64,000 nucleotides of DNA from Batillaria attramentaria (Eukaryota > Mollusca > Gastropoda > Batillariidae), in assembly GCA_018292915.2 (NCBI GenBank), contig JACVVK020000039.1, forward strand, positions 1,312,001 through 1,376,000, given 5' to 3'. Under the pieces are notes generated by a model that saw only the letters and a program-made list of their open reading frames with translations, made no database searches and was not told where the DNA came from. The position numbers and the translations under genes are program-made. How positions within the stretch are numbered: position 1 is the first letter of the stretch; every line of letters begins with the position of its first letter. This document shows positions 1 through 10,948 of the stretch, piece by piece.

Positions 1-620
1 GTCAACAGTCTTGGCTAAAGAATAATGCAGTCTTGCAGTCAACACCGTATACATGTGGCTCAGTAGGGATGCAGTCTACAGTATTTGTCATTTTGTGTCA
101 CAGCAACCTCAGTAAACTTGCAGTCAACAGTCATGGCAAATGAACAGTGCAGTCAGCTCAGTCTCTGGCACAGTAATGATGCAGTCAACAGGCAGTATTC
201 GTGTCTAATCATGAGTGCAGTCAACAGTCTTTGACTCGGTGGGGACACAGTCGCAATACAGTCAGCATAGTCGCAATACAAATGCAGTCAGCATAGTCGC
301 AATACAAATGTAGTCAGCATAGTCGCAATACAAATGCAGTCAGCATAGTCGCAATAAAAAAGCTGTCAACGAGGTCTGAATATGGATGACGTCACCGAAT
401 CTGTTCCAAATTTATACATGTATAACGCAGTCTGAGTAAGGATGCAGTCACCAAATATGCCGTCAAAATAATCTGAGTCTCAGCACGGATGCAGACAACG
501 CTGTCTGTGTCTCAATAACACGCAGTCGACAGTTTCAGTAAGGGTGCAGTCAACACTGTGTGTCCGGGTGTTGTCAGCACAGTCTCGGTAAGAACGCAGT
601 CAACAGTCAGAGCATCAACA
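1..620. repeat. Degenerate CAGTC-rich tandem repeat region
   Basis: The words GCAGTCAACAGTC and CAGTAAGGATGCAGTCA recur irregularly every 20-60 bases. At about 247-358 there is a cleaner sub-array with a 26-bp period, about four copies, each containing CATAGTCGCAATACAAATG. No reading frame looks coding. This is decayed minisatellite DNA, perhaps distantly related to the CAGTCAGT-containing arrays downstream. Confidence 0.75.
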
Positions 621-1140
621 AGCATGATGAGTCTCTGGGCAACACATTGTGCGATAATCTGACACATCAGTTGGTTATGATAGCTATCAGTTTGCACGTG
701 TTTTTATTTGTCCATCTCTGTGTCTAACTAACCTGCTGCATGTCCTACCTACAGGTCTGAAAAAAAAAAAAAACCCACAATAAATTTACCTCTTTTCTGT
801 ATCTCGCCAGCTGTCAGCTCAATCTGCTCTCTGTGTCTATAAGCTACATTCTCATGAATACAGTTATAAACAAAAAAGAAATATTGGGTTTTTTGTTTGT
901 TTGTTTGTTTGTTTGTTTGTTTGTGTTTTGTCGCATTAACATTCTACCGGGGCTTTAACCGCTCATTTAATGCGCACTCTAGAGAAGATCTGGTATAACT
1001 GAGAGTAAAAGTACACTGTAATAGGTGTTGTGTGTGCTTCCCCCTCCCCCCCCCCCCCACAGATACACGACTATTGTGTGCGTTGTTATATATGTTACAC
1101 AGATCTGGAAGAAATGTTAAAAACTGCAATCCGCACAAAA
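621..1140. other. No gene seen; low-complexity tracts
   Basis: This stretch holds a poly-A run near 759-771, a (TTTG)n run near 893-924 and a C-rich run near 1040-1058. I see no coding signal, RNA gene or mobile-element terminus. Confidence 0.6.
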
Positions 1141-1141
<1 letters not shown>

Positions 1142-1221
<80 letters not shown>

Positions 1222-1255
1222 AAAACACAGAGAGAGAGAGTGGGGGGGGGGGGGG
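1142..1255. repeat. (TG)n microsatellite followed by GA and poly-G tracts
   Basis: About 39 uninterrupted TG units run to 1219. A short (AG)n and a 14-base G run at 1242-1255 follow. Long frames across it in both directions are simply Val-Cys or Thr-His translations of the dinucleotide. Confidence 0.97.
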
Positions 1256-1434
1256 ACTTTGGCACGGTACAGTTTGTTGGCAGAAGCCGGACACACAGGC
1301 CGTTCAGGAACAGACCACACAGTAATTTGACCTAAACTACAAATACCTTCACCTGACCGTCCGACTTGAAGCAGAATTCCAAGATGCTCGCAACACTAAC
1401 AACTCAGGAGGACAACAACAGAAGCATAGAATCC

Positions 1435-1436
<2 letters not shown>

Positions 1437-1489
<53 letters not shown>
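1437..1489. repeat. (AC)n microsatellite
   Basis: About 26 AC units directly border the start of the CAGTACCACAAACCTA repeat field. Confidence 0.97.
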
Positions 1490-1493
<4 letters not shown>

Positions 1494-2930
1494 CAGCATC
1501 ACAAACCTACCGTCAGTACAACAAACCTACAGCCAGTATCAAAACCCTAGTCAGTACCACCACCCTACAGTCAAAATAAATAAACCTACAGTCAGTATTA
1601 AAAAAAACCTAGTCAGTACCACAAACGTACAGTCAGTTCCACAAACCTAGAGTCATTATCACAAAACCTACAGTATGTACCACAAACCTACAGTCAGTAC
1701 CAGAAACCTACAGTCAGTATGTACCACAAATCTACACTACAGTCAGTACCACACACCTACAGTATGTACCACAAACCTACAGTATGTGCCACAAACCTAC
1801 GTCAGTACCAGAAACATACAGTCAGTATGTACCACAAACCTATAGTCAGTACCACAAACGTAAGTCAGTATCACAAACCTACGGTCAGTTCCACAAACGT
1901 AGAGTCATCACAAAACCTACAGTCAGTTCCACAAACCTATAGTCAGTATCAATAACCTAAAATGTCACAGACCTACAGTCTGTATCACAAACCTACAGTC
2001 ATTATCGCAAACCTACATTCTGCATCACAAACCTACAGTCAGTATCATAAACCTAGTCAGTGCCACAAACCTAGAGTCAGTACTTATCACAACCTACAGT
2101 CAGTATCACAAACGTACAGCCAGTATCACAAACCAACAGCCAGTATCACAAACCTACAGTCAGTATCACAAACCTACAGTCAGTTTCACAAACCTACAGT
2201 CAGTATCACAAGTCTACAACCAGTATCACAAACCACAAACGTACAGTCAGTATCACAAACCTATAGTCAGTTCCACAAACCTAGTCATTATCACAAAACC
2301 TACAGTCAGTACCATACACCTGCAGTCAGTATCACAAATCTACAGTCAGCATCACAAACCTACAGTCAGTGCCACAAACCTAGTCAGTATGAAAAACCTA
2401 CAGTCAGTTCCACCAACATACAGTCTGTTCCACCCGTCAGTATCACAAACCTGATCAGTTCCACAGTCAGTTCCACAAACCTACAGTCAATATCACAAAC
2501 GTATTGTCAGTACCGCAAACTTACAGTCAGTTCCACAAACCTACAGTCAGCACCAGGCAGTACCACAAGTCTACAGTCAGCACCACAGTCAGTACCACAA
2601 ACCTGTACTTAGTGTCATAGTCGGTATAACCTAGTAACTGCCACAGTCAATACCACACACCTTTATCCAGTGCCACAGTCAGTACCACAAAGTGCTAGTC
2701 AGTGCCAAAGTCAGTACCACAAACCTACAGCCAGAACCACACGCCTACAGTCAGTACATCTTTCACAAACCTACAGTCAGTGCCACAGTCAGTACCACAA
2801 ATCTAGTCAGTACCATAGTCGGTACCACAAACCTAGTCAGTGCCAGTCAGTATTAAAAACCTAGCCAGTGCCACAGTCAGCCATACAAACCTAGTCAGTG
2901 CCAATCAGTATCAGAAGCCTGGCCAGTGCC
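1490..2930. repeat. Degenerate ~20-bp minisatellite field
   Basis: The core ACAGTCAGTATCACAAACCT (20 bp) recurs dozens of times. It varies at TATC/TACC/TTCC, and some units lack the ACAG. Spacing is irregular (about 16-26 bp). Open frames of up to 216 codons (1962-2612, repeating SQTYSQYHKP-type peptides) arise because the unit has few stops. They have no intron signals, no stable period in one frame and no recognisable domain, so I treat the region as non-coding satellite. It grades into the homogeneous 30-bp array at its right end. Confidence 0.88.
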
Positions 2931-3420
2931 ACAGTCAGTACCACAAACTTAATCAGTGCCACAGTCAGTACCACAAACTTAATCAGTGCCACAGTCAGTA
3001 CCACAAACCTAGTCAGTGCCACAGTCAGTATCACAGACCTAGTCAGTGCCACAGTCAGTATCACAGACCTAGTCAGTGCCACAGTCAGCATCACAGACCT
3101 AGTCAGTGCCACAGTCAGTATCACAGACCTAGTCAGTGCCACAGTCAGTATCACAGACCTAGTCAGTGCCACAGTCAGCATCACAGACCTAGTCAGTGCC
3201 ACAGTCAGTATCACAGACCTAGTCAGTGCCACAGTCAGTATCACAGACCTAGTCAGTGCCACAGTCAGTATCACAGACCTAGTCAGTGCCACAGTCAGTA
3301 CCACAGCCAGTACCACAAACTTAGGCAGTGCCACAGTCAGTATCACAGACCTAGTCAGTGCAACACTCAGCACCATAGTCAGTACCACAGGCCCAGTCAG
3401 TACCACAGACTCTTGTCAGT
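2930..3420. repeat. Homogeneous 30-bp satellite array
   Basis: The unit joins two half-motifs, AGTCAGTGCC and ACAGTCAGTATCACAGACCT, for a total of 30 bp. About 13 near-identical copies are in register from about 2990 to 3300, with the flanks decaying. Because 30 is a multiple of three, frames stay open for 170-217 codons on both strands with 10-residue peptide periods (for example HSQYHRPSQC and VALTRSVILT). This is expected from the period and is not evidence of coding. Confidence 0.93.
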
Positions 3421-3479
3421 GCCGTCAGTACCACAAAGCTTCAGAAGCACGCAGCACCATCCCGGCAAAGCGAGCTTAG

Positions 3480-3830
3480 TTTTTATCCGCTAAAGCCCTT
3501 TTAGTACCGAAGGCAAGCGCGGTTATTTTGGGGTCCCAAGTACCCCTAGCATTCGATCAATTCTTTGAAGGCCCAGTTGTGTTTGCATGAAGCCCAGGAT
3601 GATGCGCCCATTCCTGTTAAAACCCGGCTTCGCCGCATTCGTTTACTTCACAATAACAGACTCTACAGCTGCAAATAACCTAGGTATTGGTCTGCTCACC
3701 GTGTTAAACGTCAGCTGGCATATCATCAGGACTTACTTACGGCTGGTGCAGGATTTTGTGTAAAGCTTTCTATGCGTATTGATGATTTGGCGTAGGTGTT
3801 TGTTCGCAGTCAAAGTGAAGATAGGTTGCG
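3480..3830. other. No gene seen
   Basis: Unique-looking sequence between two tandem arrays. I see no ORF, RNA gene or repeat boundary here. Confidence 0.5.
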
Positions 3831-5200
3831 AGACACGCTTCATTGACTCGATGTGTGCAGATGCAGGAGATACAGAATCAAATTAATAATGTTTAGTGGT
3901 GGTGCATTCTTCTCATACAACTTACAAGGATGAAAATAGAACTCACAAACAGAAGTCATGCTCCATTGACCTGATGATAACGTGCAGATTCAGAATGAAA
4001 CTAATAACTTTTAATTATAATGGTGCATACTTCTACTACAAGGTGAAAATAGAATTCAGTAATAGGAGTCACGCTTCATTGACCACATGTGTGCAGATTC
4101 AGCAGATACGAAATGAAACTAATGATTTTAGTGACGCTGGTGCATCCTTCTAATGCAAGCTAAAAGTATGACTGAAAAACAGAAGTCATGCTTCACTGAC
4201 CAGATGTGTGCAAATTGAGCAGACACAGAATGAGGGAGCAAGCTAAGTTTCTAGTGCTAACGGTGTGTCCTTCTAGTACAAGGTGAAGATAGAATATATG
4301 CTTCAGTGACCTGTGTGTATATTCAGCAAGAAAGAATGGGAAGAACGTTTAGTTTTAATGGTAAAGATGCATTCTTCTAACATAAGGTGAAGACAGAAGC
4401 CATGCTTCAGTGACCAGAAGACTGTATACTCAGCAGATACAAAAACTTTTGTTTCACTGATAATGATACATTCTTCTCACCCAAGGTGAGGATAGTAATG
4501 CTTCAATGAACTTATATATGAGCAGATTTATCAAATCAGCGTGGGGAAAAAAACTTGTATTTTAGTGTTCTGGTACAAGGTGAAGACAGAAGACATGCTT
4601 CAGTGACCTGATCTATGCAGATTCAGCAGAGACAGAGAGGGAAGAAAGTTTAGTTTTCATGGTAATGATGCATTCTTCTAATATGGTGAGGTCATGCTTC
4701 AGTGACTTAATGTGTGGAGATTCATTCTTCTTAGCAGACTAAGATTCGGTGCTAATGGTGCATTATTCTAATGACGTAAAGACAGACGTCATGCTTCAAT
4801 GACTTATCGTGTGCAGATTCAGGAGATACAGAATGGGGGGAGAAACTTAGTTTCAGTGGCAATGGTGCATTCTTACGCTTAAAATACAAGGTTAAGATGG
4901 AGGTCACGCTTCAGTGACCGGATGTGTGTACATTCAGCAGACACAAACTGGGGGAGAGTGTTGTTACTGTGGTAAGGTTACACTTGTAACTTTGCAAAAC
5001 AAATTCTCTTATGGTGTGCAACACATTACATGTGTGCTTCAGTGGCCTCGTGTACGACTACCACAATTCAGCAGATAGAAAATAGTTTTAGCGGCAATGG
5101 TAAGCTTGTAATTGCAATGGCAAGACGAATTCTCTTGTGGTACATCACTGTTTCAGTGACCTGCTTTGTGCAGATTCGGCGACTACAAAACATTAAGTGA
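3830..5200. repeat. Diverged ~95-125-bp tandem repeat, about 13 copies
   Basis: A motif close to ATGCTTCAGTGACCTGATGT recurs near 3836, 3959, 4070, 4190, 4309, 4404, 4499, 4600, 4691, 4791, 4909, 5035 and 5150. Each copy is followed by a GTGCAGATTCAGCAGATACA-like segment, then TTTAGTGGTAATGGTGCATTCTTCT, then ACAAGGTGAAGATAGA (segments quoted separately). Spacing is 91-126 bp with many indels, so the array is old. Short ORFs such as 3896-4153 span copies and are not conserved between them. Confidence 0.85.
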
Positions 5201-5432
5201 ACGTTAAGTTTTTTTGTGGAAATGTGTGCTTGTGCTTGCAATACAAATTTATAACAAAATTAATTCGCTTGTGGTTCTGCAAGGCATTGACATGCCGCCC
5301 CTCTCCAGTAAGTGCCGCTGTCTGACAAAGTCATGGATGGTACTGACATACAACTGCTTGGTGGTGTGATACCAAAATAATTTGTACAACAAAATGCTTG
5401 GTAGTGTTACGCCGCTGGAGGAAGGAGGCTGC

Positions 5433-5578
5433 TTGAGGGTTTAACGTCCTTCTTCACCACATATGGGTGACACCAAAGAGGGGTAACGAGAAAAAGGTCA
5501 GTAGAAATATTTGGCCCCAGCCGGGATTCGACTTACGACCCAAGCATGTGTTACACCGCTTTGCTGGCCAATCCAACC
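5433..5578 (-). mobile_element. tRNA-derived SINE copy
   Basis: Read on the minus strand it has the tRNA-like B-box region (AGTCGAATCCCGGCTGG), then GGCCAAATATTT, the central block and the GTTAAAC tail. The 5' tRNA end is decayed. It is one of at least 17 copies in the window. Confidence 0.8.
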
Positions 5579-5610
5579 TTCTTTAGTGTACAACGACTAT
5601 GCAGTAGTTG

Positions 5611-5784
5611 AATGTTTGGAGTTTAACGTCTTTTACCACCGCACCAAGGTGATATCAAAGGCGGGGCAACGGAGGAAAAGCCGCCAGTATCATTCACGTG
5701 TCAAGCTTTCAGCTGGGATTCAAACTCACGGCCCGAGCACTGAGCAAGTCTAACGTTTCCACCACTCGACTATCCCGGTTCCCC
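5611..5784 (-). mobile_element. tRNA-derived SINE copy
   Basis: Full-length but diverged copy of the same SINE. On the minus strand it begins GGGGAACCGGGATAGTCGAG and carries TGAGTTTGAATCCCAGCTG (B box). It ends with the GACGTTAAACTCCAAACAT tail. It lies in tandem, same orientation, 32 bp from the preceding copy. Confidence 0.85.
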
Positions 5785-6634
5785 GACTATGTACTAGCTA
5801 CGTGACACATCTGGTACGAAGCTGCAGCACAATTTCTGACAGACAATAAGCATAATTATCCACAGCAGTTCAGCACGTGCACGCACTCTAGTGGACTCTG
5901 GCCAGTCGACCGTGTGGCGCACGTTGCGTGGTTCAGACAAGAAACTCCGCGAGCACAGTGGTCCAGTCTGGAGTTTAGCCCAAAGGATCACGTTCTCTCT
6001 GTCATGCAGCGCTGTGTGCGGACAACAAGCAATCTCCTCAGGATTGAGGAGATTGTTCGGGCTGGAGCATGACCTGGATCGGTCAGAGCTCGATTGGTTT
6101 ATGGACTCCAGTGTTCTCTAAATGTGTGCTTCACTCTAGTGCACTACCACAGTGTGGTGCGGACTATTGTTGACAAACAAAAAGCCTCACCCTATGGTGA
6201 ACATGCTACGTCAGAAATGTTTTCGCAATATCCCATGATAAATTACTTCAAGCAAACTGTCTGGGGTGCCCGTGCTTAAGCTGTCTGCCACTTGTACGGC
6301 TAGTTATCTGTCACCATGACCAGACAGTCACAGGTGGTTCTACAACGCATCACTTGACAATGTTTGTGACGGCATACATTCTTTGTCGGCACTGTGTGTG
6401 TCACAGAACAATACAAGCATTTTGCAGGTTGTCTGGTCTGACCTTCAAGAGTGTTTCAGTATAAAATAGAAGTAAAAAAAAAGGAAAACACTGCTGGGGG
6501 GGGGGGGGGTGTACATGGACAGGAGCTACCTATAGAACAGTGTAAAATTACCAAATGCAATTCTCCTTTGTCATGAAAAAAAATCCAAGAATTTCCTAAT
6601 TTCCTATACTACATGTTATATCGAGAGACTTCTG
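5785..6634. other. No gene seen
   Basis: Mixed sequence with a G13 run near 6497-6509. Short open frames at 5891-6121 and 6094-6279 show no recognisable domain or codon pattern. I see nothing supportable. Confidence 0.5.
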
Positions 6635-6712
6635 TTTTGGAACAGTTGCGCTTGTGACTGCGCCTGTGTGCTCGAAATAGTCTAAGAGATTAGTAAAGCT
6701 CCGAATGCAACA
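6635..6712 (+). repeat. Dispersed repeat R2, short diverged copy
   Basis: GGAACAGTTGCGCTTGTGAC followed by TGCGCCTGTGTGCTCGAAAT matches segments near 53175-53225 (plus strand) and the reverse complement of 24900-24955. This identifies a dispersed repeat family of unknown class. Confidence 0.65.
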
Positions 6713-7276
6713 CACTGACGTTTGATGGCCGCGCAAACGAGGAAAACGCAGCTAGAAGGTCGAGTGTGGTCAATGTGCCCCGCTGCTGCGTTTTTGGCTT
6801 CAATCAACTGAACACAGGCCACTGAGCCTAAAAATCTTGAAATTAGAGCCTTTGGACATACTGAAATCTGAAATCTGAAGAGACTGTTGCATCAACACCA
6901 ATCTTGACTGACAGCAACTTAACTGCAGTTAATATTTTGACGCATGAATGTTGGGTGATACTGCGTGACTCAGTGTCTGCAGAGACAAATTTACAGACAG
7001 CAGCTGATGTTTTGACGCAGTAGACTTTCGGTAGGTACTGCAGCTAAGGAATGCTGGACACACAATGTCCTCGTGGCCTCTCTTCAAGTTCTGACGCACG
7101 CTGGGGGTACTGTAAAACGGTTCTTGACGCAAAATTAGGGTCCAAATTTATTGCAATACCCTGCTCTCCGAAGCCGGTTACGCCGCAAGACAACAGTTGA
7201 AACTGACAGATCTGCAGTAGACACAATTAATTACATCTTTGGTTTAATTTAATTGGATTGAACTGGACTAGGTGGG
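6713..7276. other. No gene seen; weak repeats of a TTTTGACGCA motif
   Basis: TTGACGCA-type words followed by GGTACTGC-like words recur near 6934, 7008, 7089 and 7122. This suggests a very old tandem repeat of about 75 bp. I see no coding signal. Confidence 0.4.
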
Positions 7277-7413
7277 GTGGGTGTTTGGGAGTTTAACGTC
7301 CATTTCCACCACGATTGGGTGATGCTAAAGACGGGGCCCCGGCCTGGATTCGAACTCGAGACCTGAGCATTAAAAATCCAACGCCGCTCTACCACTTGGC
7401 TATCCCCGTTCCC
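7277..7413 (-). mobile_element. tRNA-derived SINE copy, internally deleted
   Basis: On the minus strand it has GGGAACGGGGATAGCCAAG, a B box in CGAGTTCGAATCC, then a jump to GGGGCCCCGTCTTTAGCATC. The GGCCAAATATTT...GCTGGCC segment is missing. It ends in the GACGTTAAACTCCCAAACAC tail. Confidence 0.85.
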
Positions 7414-7564
7414 AGAATTGGTTGGATTAGACCGGGTGCTGTGAACAACCTGGACACCATTCATCGATGACGCGTATCTCAATCTTCACTTTCCTCTCGT
7501 GCAGCTATGCAGCATAATGATTGAAACGTTGTCTGGTTACATTATGACACTCAAGCATACACTG

Positions 7565-7985
7565 TGGCGAAACTGTGGCAAATTTCAAATGCAATCTCTC
7601 GTGGTACTGAAACGTATTTCTTCACATTATATGGTGACACTCAATCAAATTTCAAGACACGCACGTGTCTTCTCTGGTGGTACCGGAAGACACTTCTAGA
7701 CACAATACACTGTTGTGGTACTGTGGCAAATTTCAGGACCCACATTCTCTGGTGCCGCTGGAACACACTTCTTCGCACAAGTTTACATTCTGTTGTGACA
7801 CGGTGGCAAATTTCATGGCACGCATTCTCTGGTGCTGCTGGGACACACATACACTCTGTTGGGGCACTGTGGCACATTTCATGGCACACATTCTCTGGTG
7901 CTGCTGGGACACACATACACTCTGTTGGGGCACTGTGGCAAATTTCCGGACGCACACACATTCTCTGTTGCTATTGTGACGCACT
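7565..7985. repeat. 66-bp tandem repeat with diverged flanking copies
   Basis: GTGGCAAATTTCATGGCACG and CATTCTCTGGTGCTGCTGGG begin copies at about 7805, 7871 and 7937 (exactly 66 bp apart). Looser copies lie upstream at about 7575, 7649 and 7724. Frames of 104-187 codons on both strands exist because 66 is a multiple of three; they are repeat translations and not a gene. Confidence 0.88.
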
Positions 7986-8524
7986 TCCTGGCGAATTTTC
8001 AGGTTGAATTTTATCAGGACAAAGCCCGTGTGATAAGATCTGCAGCACATGATGACAGTGGCGCAGTCAACACAGAGACTGCCAGGTGACAGTGCGGCAC
8101 ACCTCTTCACTGACACAATATTGGTCGCTGCTTTACAATAGAAACTACAAACTTGCTCTCCTGAAACCTCAGACTTCTTCATTTGACTGAAATATTCCGT
8201 GGTGTCACTGCAGCAAAATACTGTACACGAATCAAAACTGCATATTGGCGCGACACAAAATGGAATCCTCTGGTGCTTGTGTGTAAACTTGTACACGTAT
8301 GGTGTTTAGCACACAGACTCTGGGAGTCTTTTACCGCTGCACTTGAACCAAGAACACTGCTGTACTGCAGCGCTGTATTTGATTTTGACAACACAATGCT
8401 TCTTTCACACTCTGCACAACAGACAACAAATACTGCAGTACTGCAACTGGAAGCTGACAGAGTAACTTTGTTCTGCAACGTTCCAAAACTGCATGTTGAT
8501 AAGCACTGTACTTGAGATTCTGAG
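7986..8524. other. No gene seen
   Basis: Sequence rich in CTGCAG/TGTACA words that may be a decayed continuation of the tandem field. Frames up to about 110 codons are open on both strands with no recognisable domain. Confidence 0.4.
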
Positions 8525-8646
8525 GGTAGGTGTTCGAGGGTTTAACGTCCTTTTCCACCACATAAGCGCGATATCAAAGACAGGACGAAGGATTCGAACT
8601 CACGACCCGAGCGTTGCAAGTCCAACGCTCTACCGCCCTGTTGTCG
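8525..8646 (-). mobile_element. tRNA-derived SINE copy, internally deleted
   Basis: On the minus strand it carries GGTAGAGCGTTGGACTTGCA (A-box side), GGGTCGTGAGTTCGAATCC (B box), then joins directly to CCTGTCTTTGATATCGCGC and the GACGTTAAACCCTCGAACAC tail. About 45 bp of the middle is missing, as in the copy at 7277. Confidence 0.88.
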
Positions 8647-10626
8647 CAACTCCACTTAAGATTCTGATATCCTTGCAACGCGGCACAGGACAACGCTCAT
8701 CTGGTGTTACCGACATGTAGAACTTGTCCTGATATCAACTTGATATTCGCTCTCTCCTAATACTGAGACATCTGACCTGCCAGACTAGTCCTGATAACAG
8801 CTTGATATTCGCTCTCTCATAATTCCATTTCGAGACATCTAACGTTGAAATATACTTTGACAACACGTAGCACAGCACTTGATAGACGGAGTCGGGCGGT
8901 ACTGCCACGCTTGGTACATCTGGAGGTACCACTGGGCCCTACCGTGACCTCATTCTCTTGAGGTACTGCTGCAAAGTGCTTGACCCAAATTCTCTAGCAA
9001 TGCTGTGGGGGTAAAATGAAACAGTGTACGGCGATAAACGATATACTTTTACGTTGTACTTGAGGCGACATAAACATTACTTGAGATTATGATGGAAAAT
9101 TAGTATAAACTTTGTTTGTTTGTTTGCTTGTTTGTGTGTATGTTTGTTACTAACACTCACCAGAGGGCAATATGTCGCTTAAACCTTCATACTCTCTACC
9201 TTAAGGTTGATCAAAATCAGTTTAACGGTGCTCCGTATCTAATGAAAGTAAAAGGTGTTGACATAATTATTTATATGACTAATCTACAATATATGTTTTT
9301 AAAACAATTCTTAATCAAAGAAAACAATAAAAACTATTATTTTAGCGACACAAAATGACCTCCTAGTGTATTTTAAAACGATGCCTGTTAAAGTTTGTTT
9401 TCAAATTACGGTGAGTATGGTTTATTTTATTTTATCATCATCATCCTTATTGCTTCATGTTTGTATGCATGGAAAAGGGGGTCACCAAAATAGTTCTCCG
9501 GCGCTTGCATGTACCCCTCTATGGTTGGGTACTAAGGATTATTTTACTTATTTCATTAAAAGCAAGGGATACAACACTTGGTTGTTATTAAAAGATGTAT
9601 GCAGATTTCCTTTACTAAACGTGAATAAAGGCAGAGCAAGTTGAACAAATAAAGTAGAAGTCACTTCGTTTATTTTTACACTTTAGGTCACAAATATTGA
9701 AATTACGTCCAGTCAAAGACGCGTTGCGGGTACTAATTCAAATTTTAATTTGAATTCTGTATTGGTTTCTTGCTTTATTAAGTAATTGTATTGTACATAC
9801 ACAAGTATAACAATAAATCCGATTCACGTAGTTTTTCTCGAGTCATATCGCGTGGTTTAAGCACACAAGTGGGCGGGTGGCGTGAGAACTGGTGAAACGT
9901 GGACCCGAAAATGCCTTCTGAACATAAATAAATATTTTCCTTTACTAATATTTACAAAATGTCACGATCCGGTACCAACGCTAACTACTAACCTACTGAC
10001 CTGGAGAGAGAGCGCGCGAGAGAGAGAGAAAGGGAGGGACTAAGAGAGACAGACAGAAGGGGGGGGGGGGGTAACAACACTACTTTCTTACCAAAAGTTT
10101 GGAATTTAATTTTGAAATACATTTAAAATCTCAATTTTATAATATTCGGGTGGGCATCCTTTCCATAGTTCAGAACCCGCCGCCTCTCGGTAAATGTAGT
10201 GGTTTTGTTTACGTCTCCAACAGGGACAGTTCCGAGATGCGTTACCGCCAAACGCCGCGTATTTTTAAACTAATTTTTTATTATTATTAAATAAGTCAGT
10301 TATCACTGGTTGCTCCTACATAAGAATCTGGTTTATATTATTACTTTTAACTACATAAATAATCGCAAAAAGTAGTATTTCAACGTTCGAGACGGAACGG
10401 CGTTGCCGCGCACGTTATTTTGAAATTGCCTACACTTTAAAGAATGCAGACGACTTTGCCTGTAATATTCGGACGATTTTGCTTATTGATTATGTTCCTG
10501 TGAACTTGAAATAAGTTACACTTACAGACTAAGACCATGAGCTCGACTTTGTGCTTACTTTTATCTGACTAACTTGCATTTGTTTACGTTCTCTAAACAC
10601 ATGAGACAGGGTTAGCGCCCAAAGAC

Positions 10627-10670
<44 letters not shown>

Positions 10671-10765
10671 CTGGTCGATTGATTTGTTCAGTCATCCAAT
10701 CACTGATCAAACAAGGTGTCTGACTGACATAGATGTGGTGATATCCCAACTGACAGGACCAATGG
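8647..10765. other. No gene seen; AT-rich DNA with simple repeats
   Basis: AT-rich non-coding sequence. It contains (GA)n and poly-G near 10009-10070 and a (GATT)n run at about 10629-10672. The open frame at 9366-9644 has no recognisable domain. Confidence 0.5.
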
Positions 10766-10948
10766 CTACAGAAAACGGTACGAATCCAACAGCGGGGTGA
10801 AAATGACGGTGAAAATGGTGACGACTAGGGCGATAACGGCTGAAAACACTAGCAAATTTTTCAACGACCACAGTGACTCACTGAAACACAAGAACGTACA
10901 GATCGCAACATCTCCACTCATTCGACCGACCTGCAACAACTCTGCCAT
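10766..10948 (-). CDS. Candidate 60-codon membrane microprotein or first exon (unrecognised)
   Basis: From an ATG in a good eukaryotic context (AACATGG) the frame encodes 60 residues. A strongly hydrophobic stretch from about residue 29 to 54 (NLLVFSAVIALVVTIFTVIF at its core) would span a membrane once. An SLWSLK segment precedes it and the sequence stops at DSYRFL. I do not recognise a family. It could be a chance frame, a short single-pass protein, or a first coding exon whose donor I cannot place. No neighbour helps. The region is otherwise AT-rich and non-repetitive, which is the main reason to list it. Confidence 0.2.
   Translation of the reverse strand: MAELLQVGRMSGDVAICTFLCFSESLWSLKNLLVFSAVIALVVTIFTVIFTPLLDSYRFL

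Noticed and set aside
1030..1335. 100-codon frames over the TG array (Val-Cys or Thr-His repeats), and similar frames at every other CA/GT array
   Set aside because: They are direct translations of dinucleotide repeats, open on both strands, with no codon pattern or domain.
2930..3420. Possible CRISPR array (regular 30-bp units)
   Set aside because: There are no unique spacers; the whole period is repeated, and the DNA is clearly animal.
7733..8296. 187-codon minus-strand ORF
   Set aside because: It reads through the 66-bp tandem repeat, whose period keeps the frame open.
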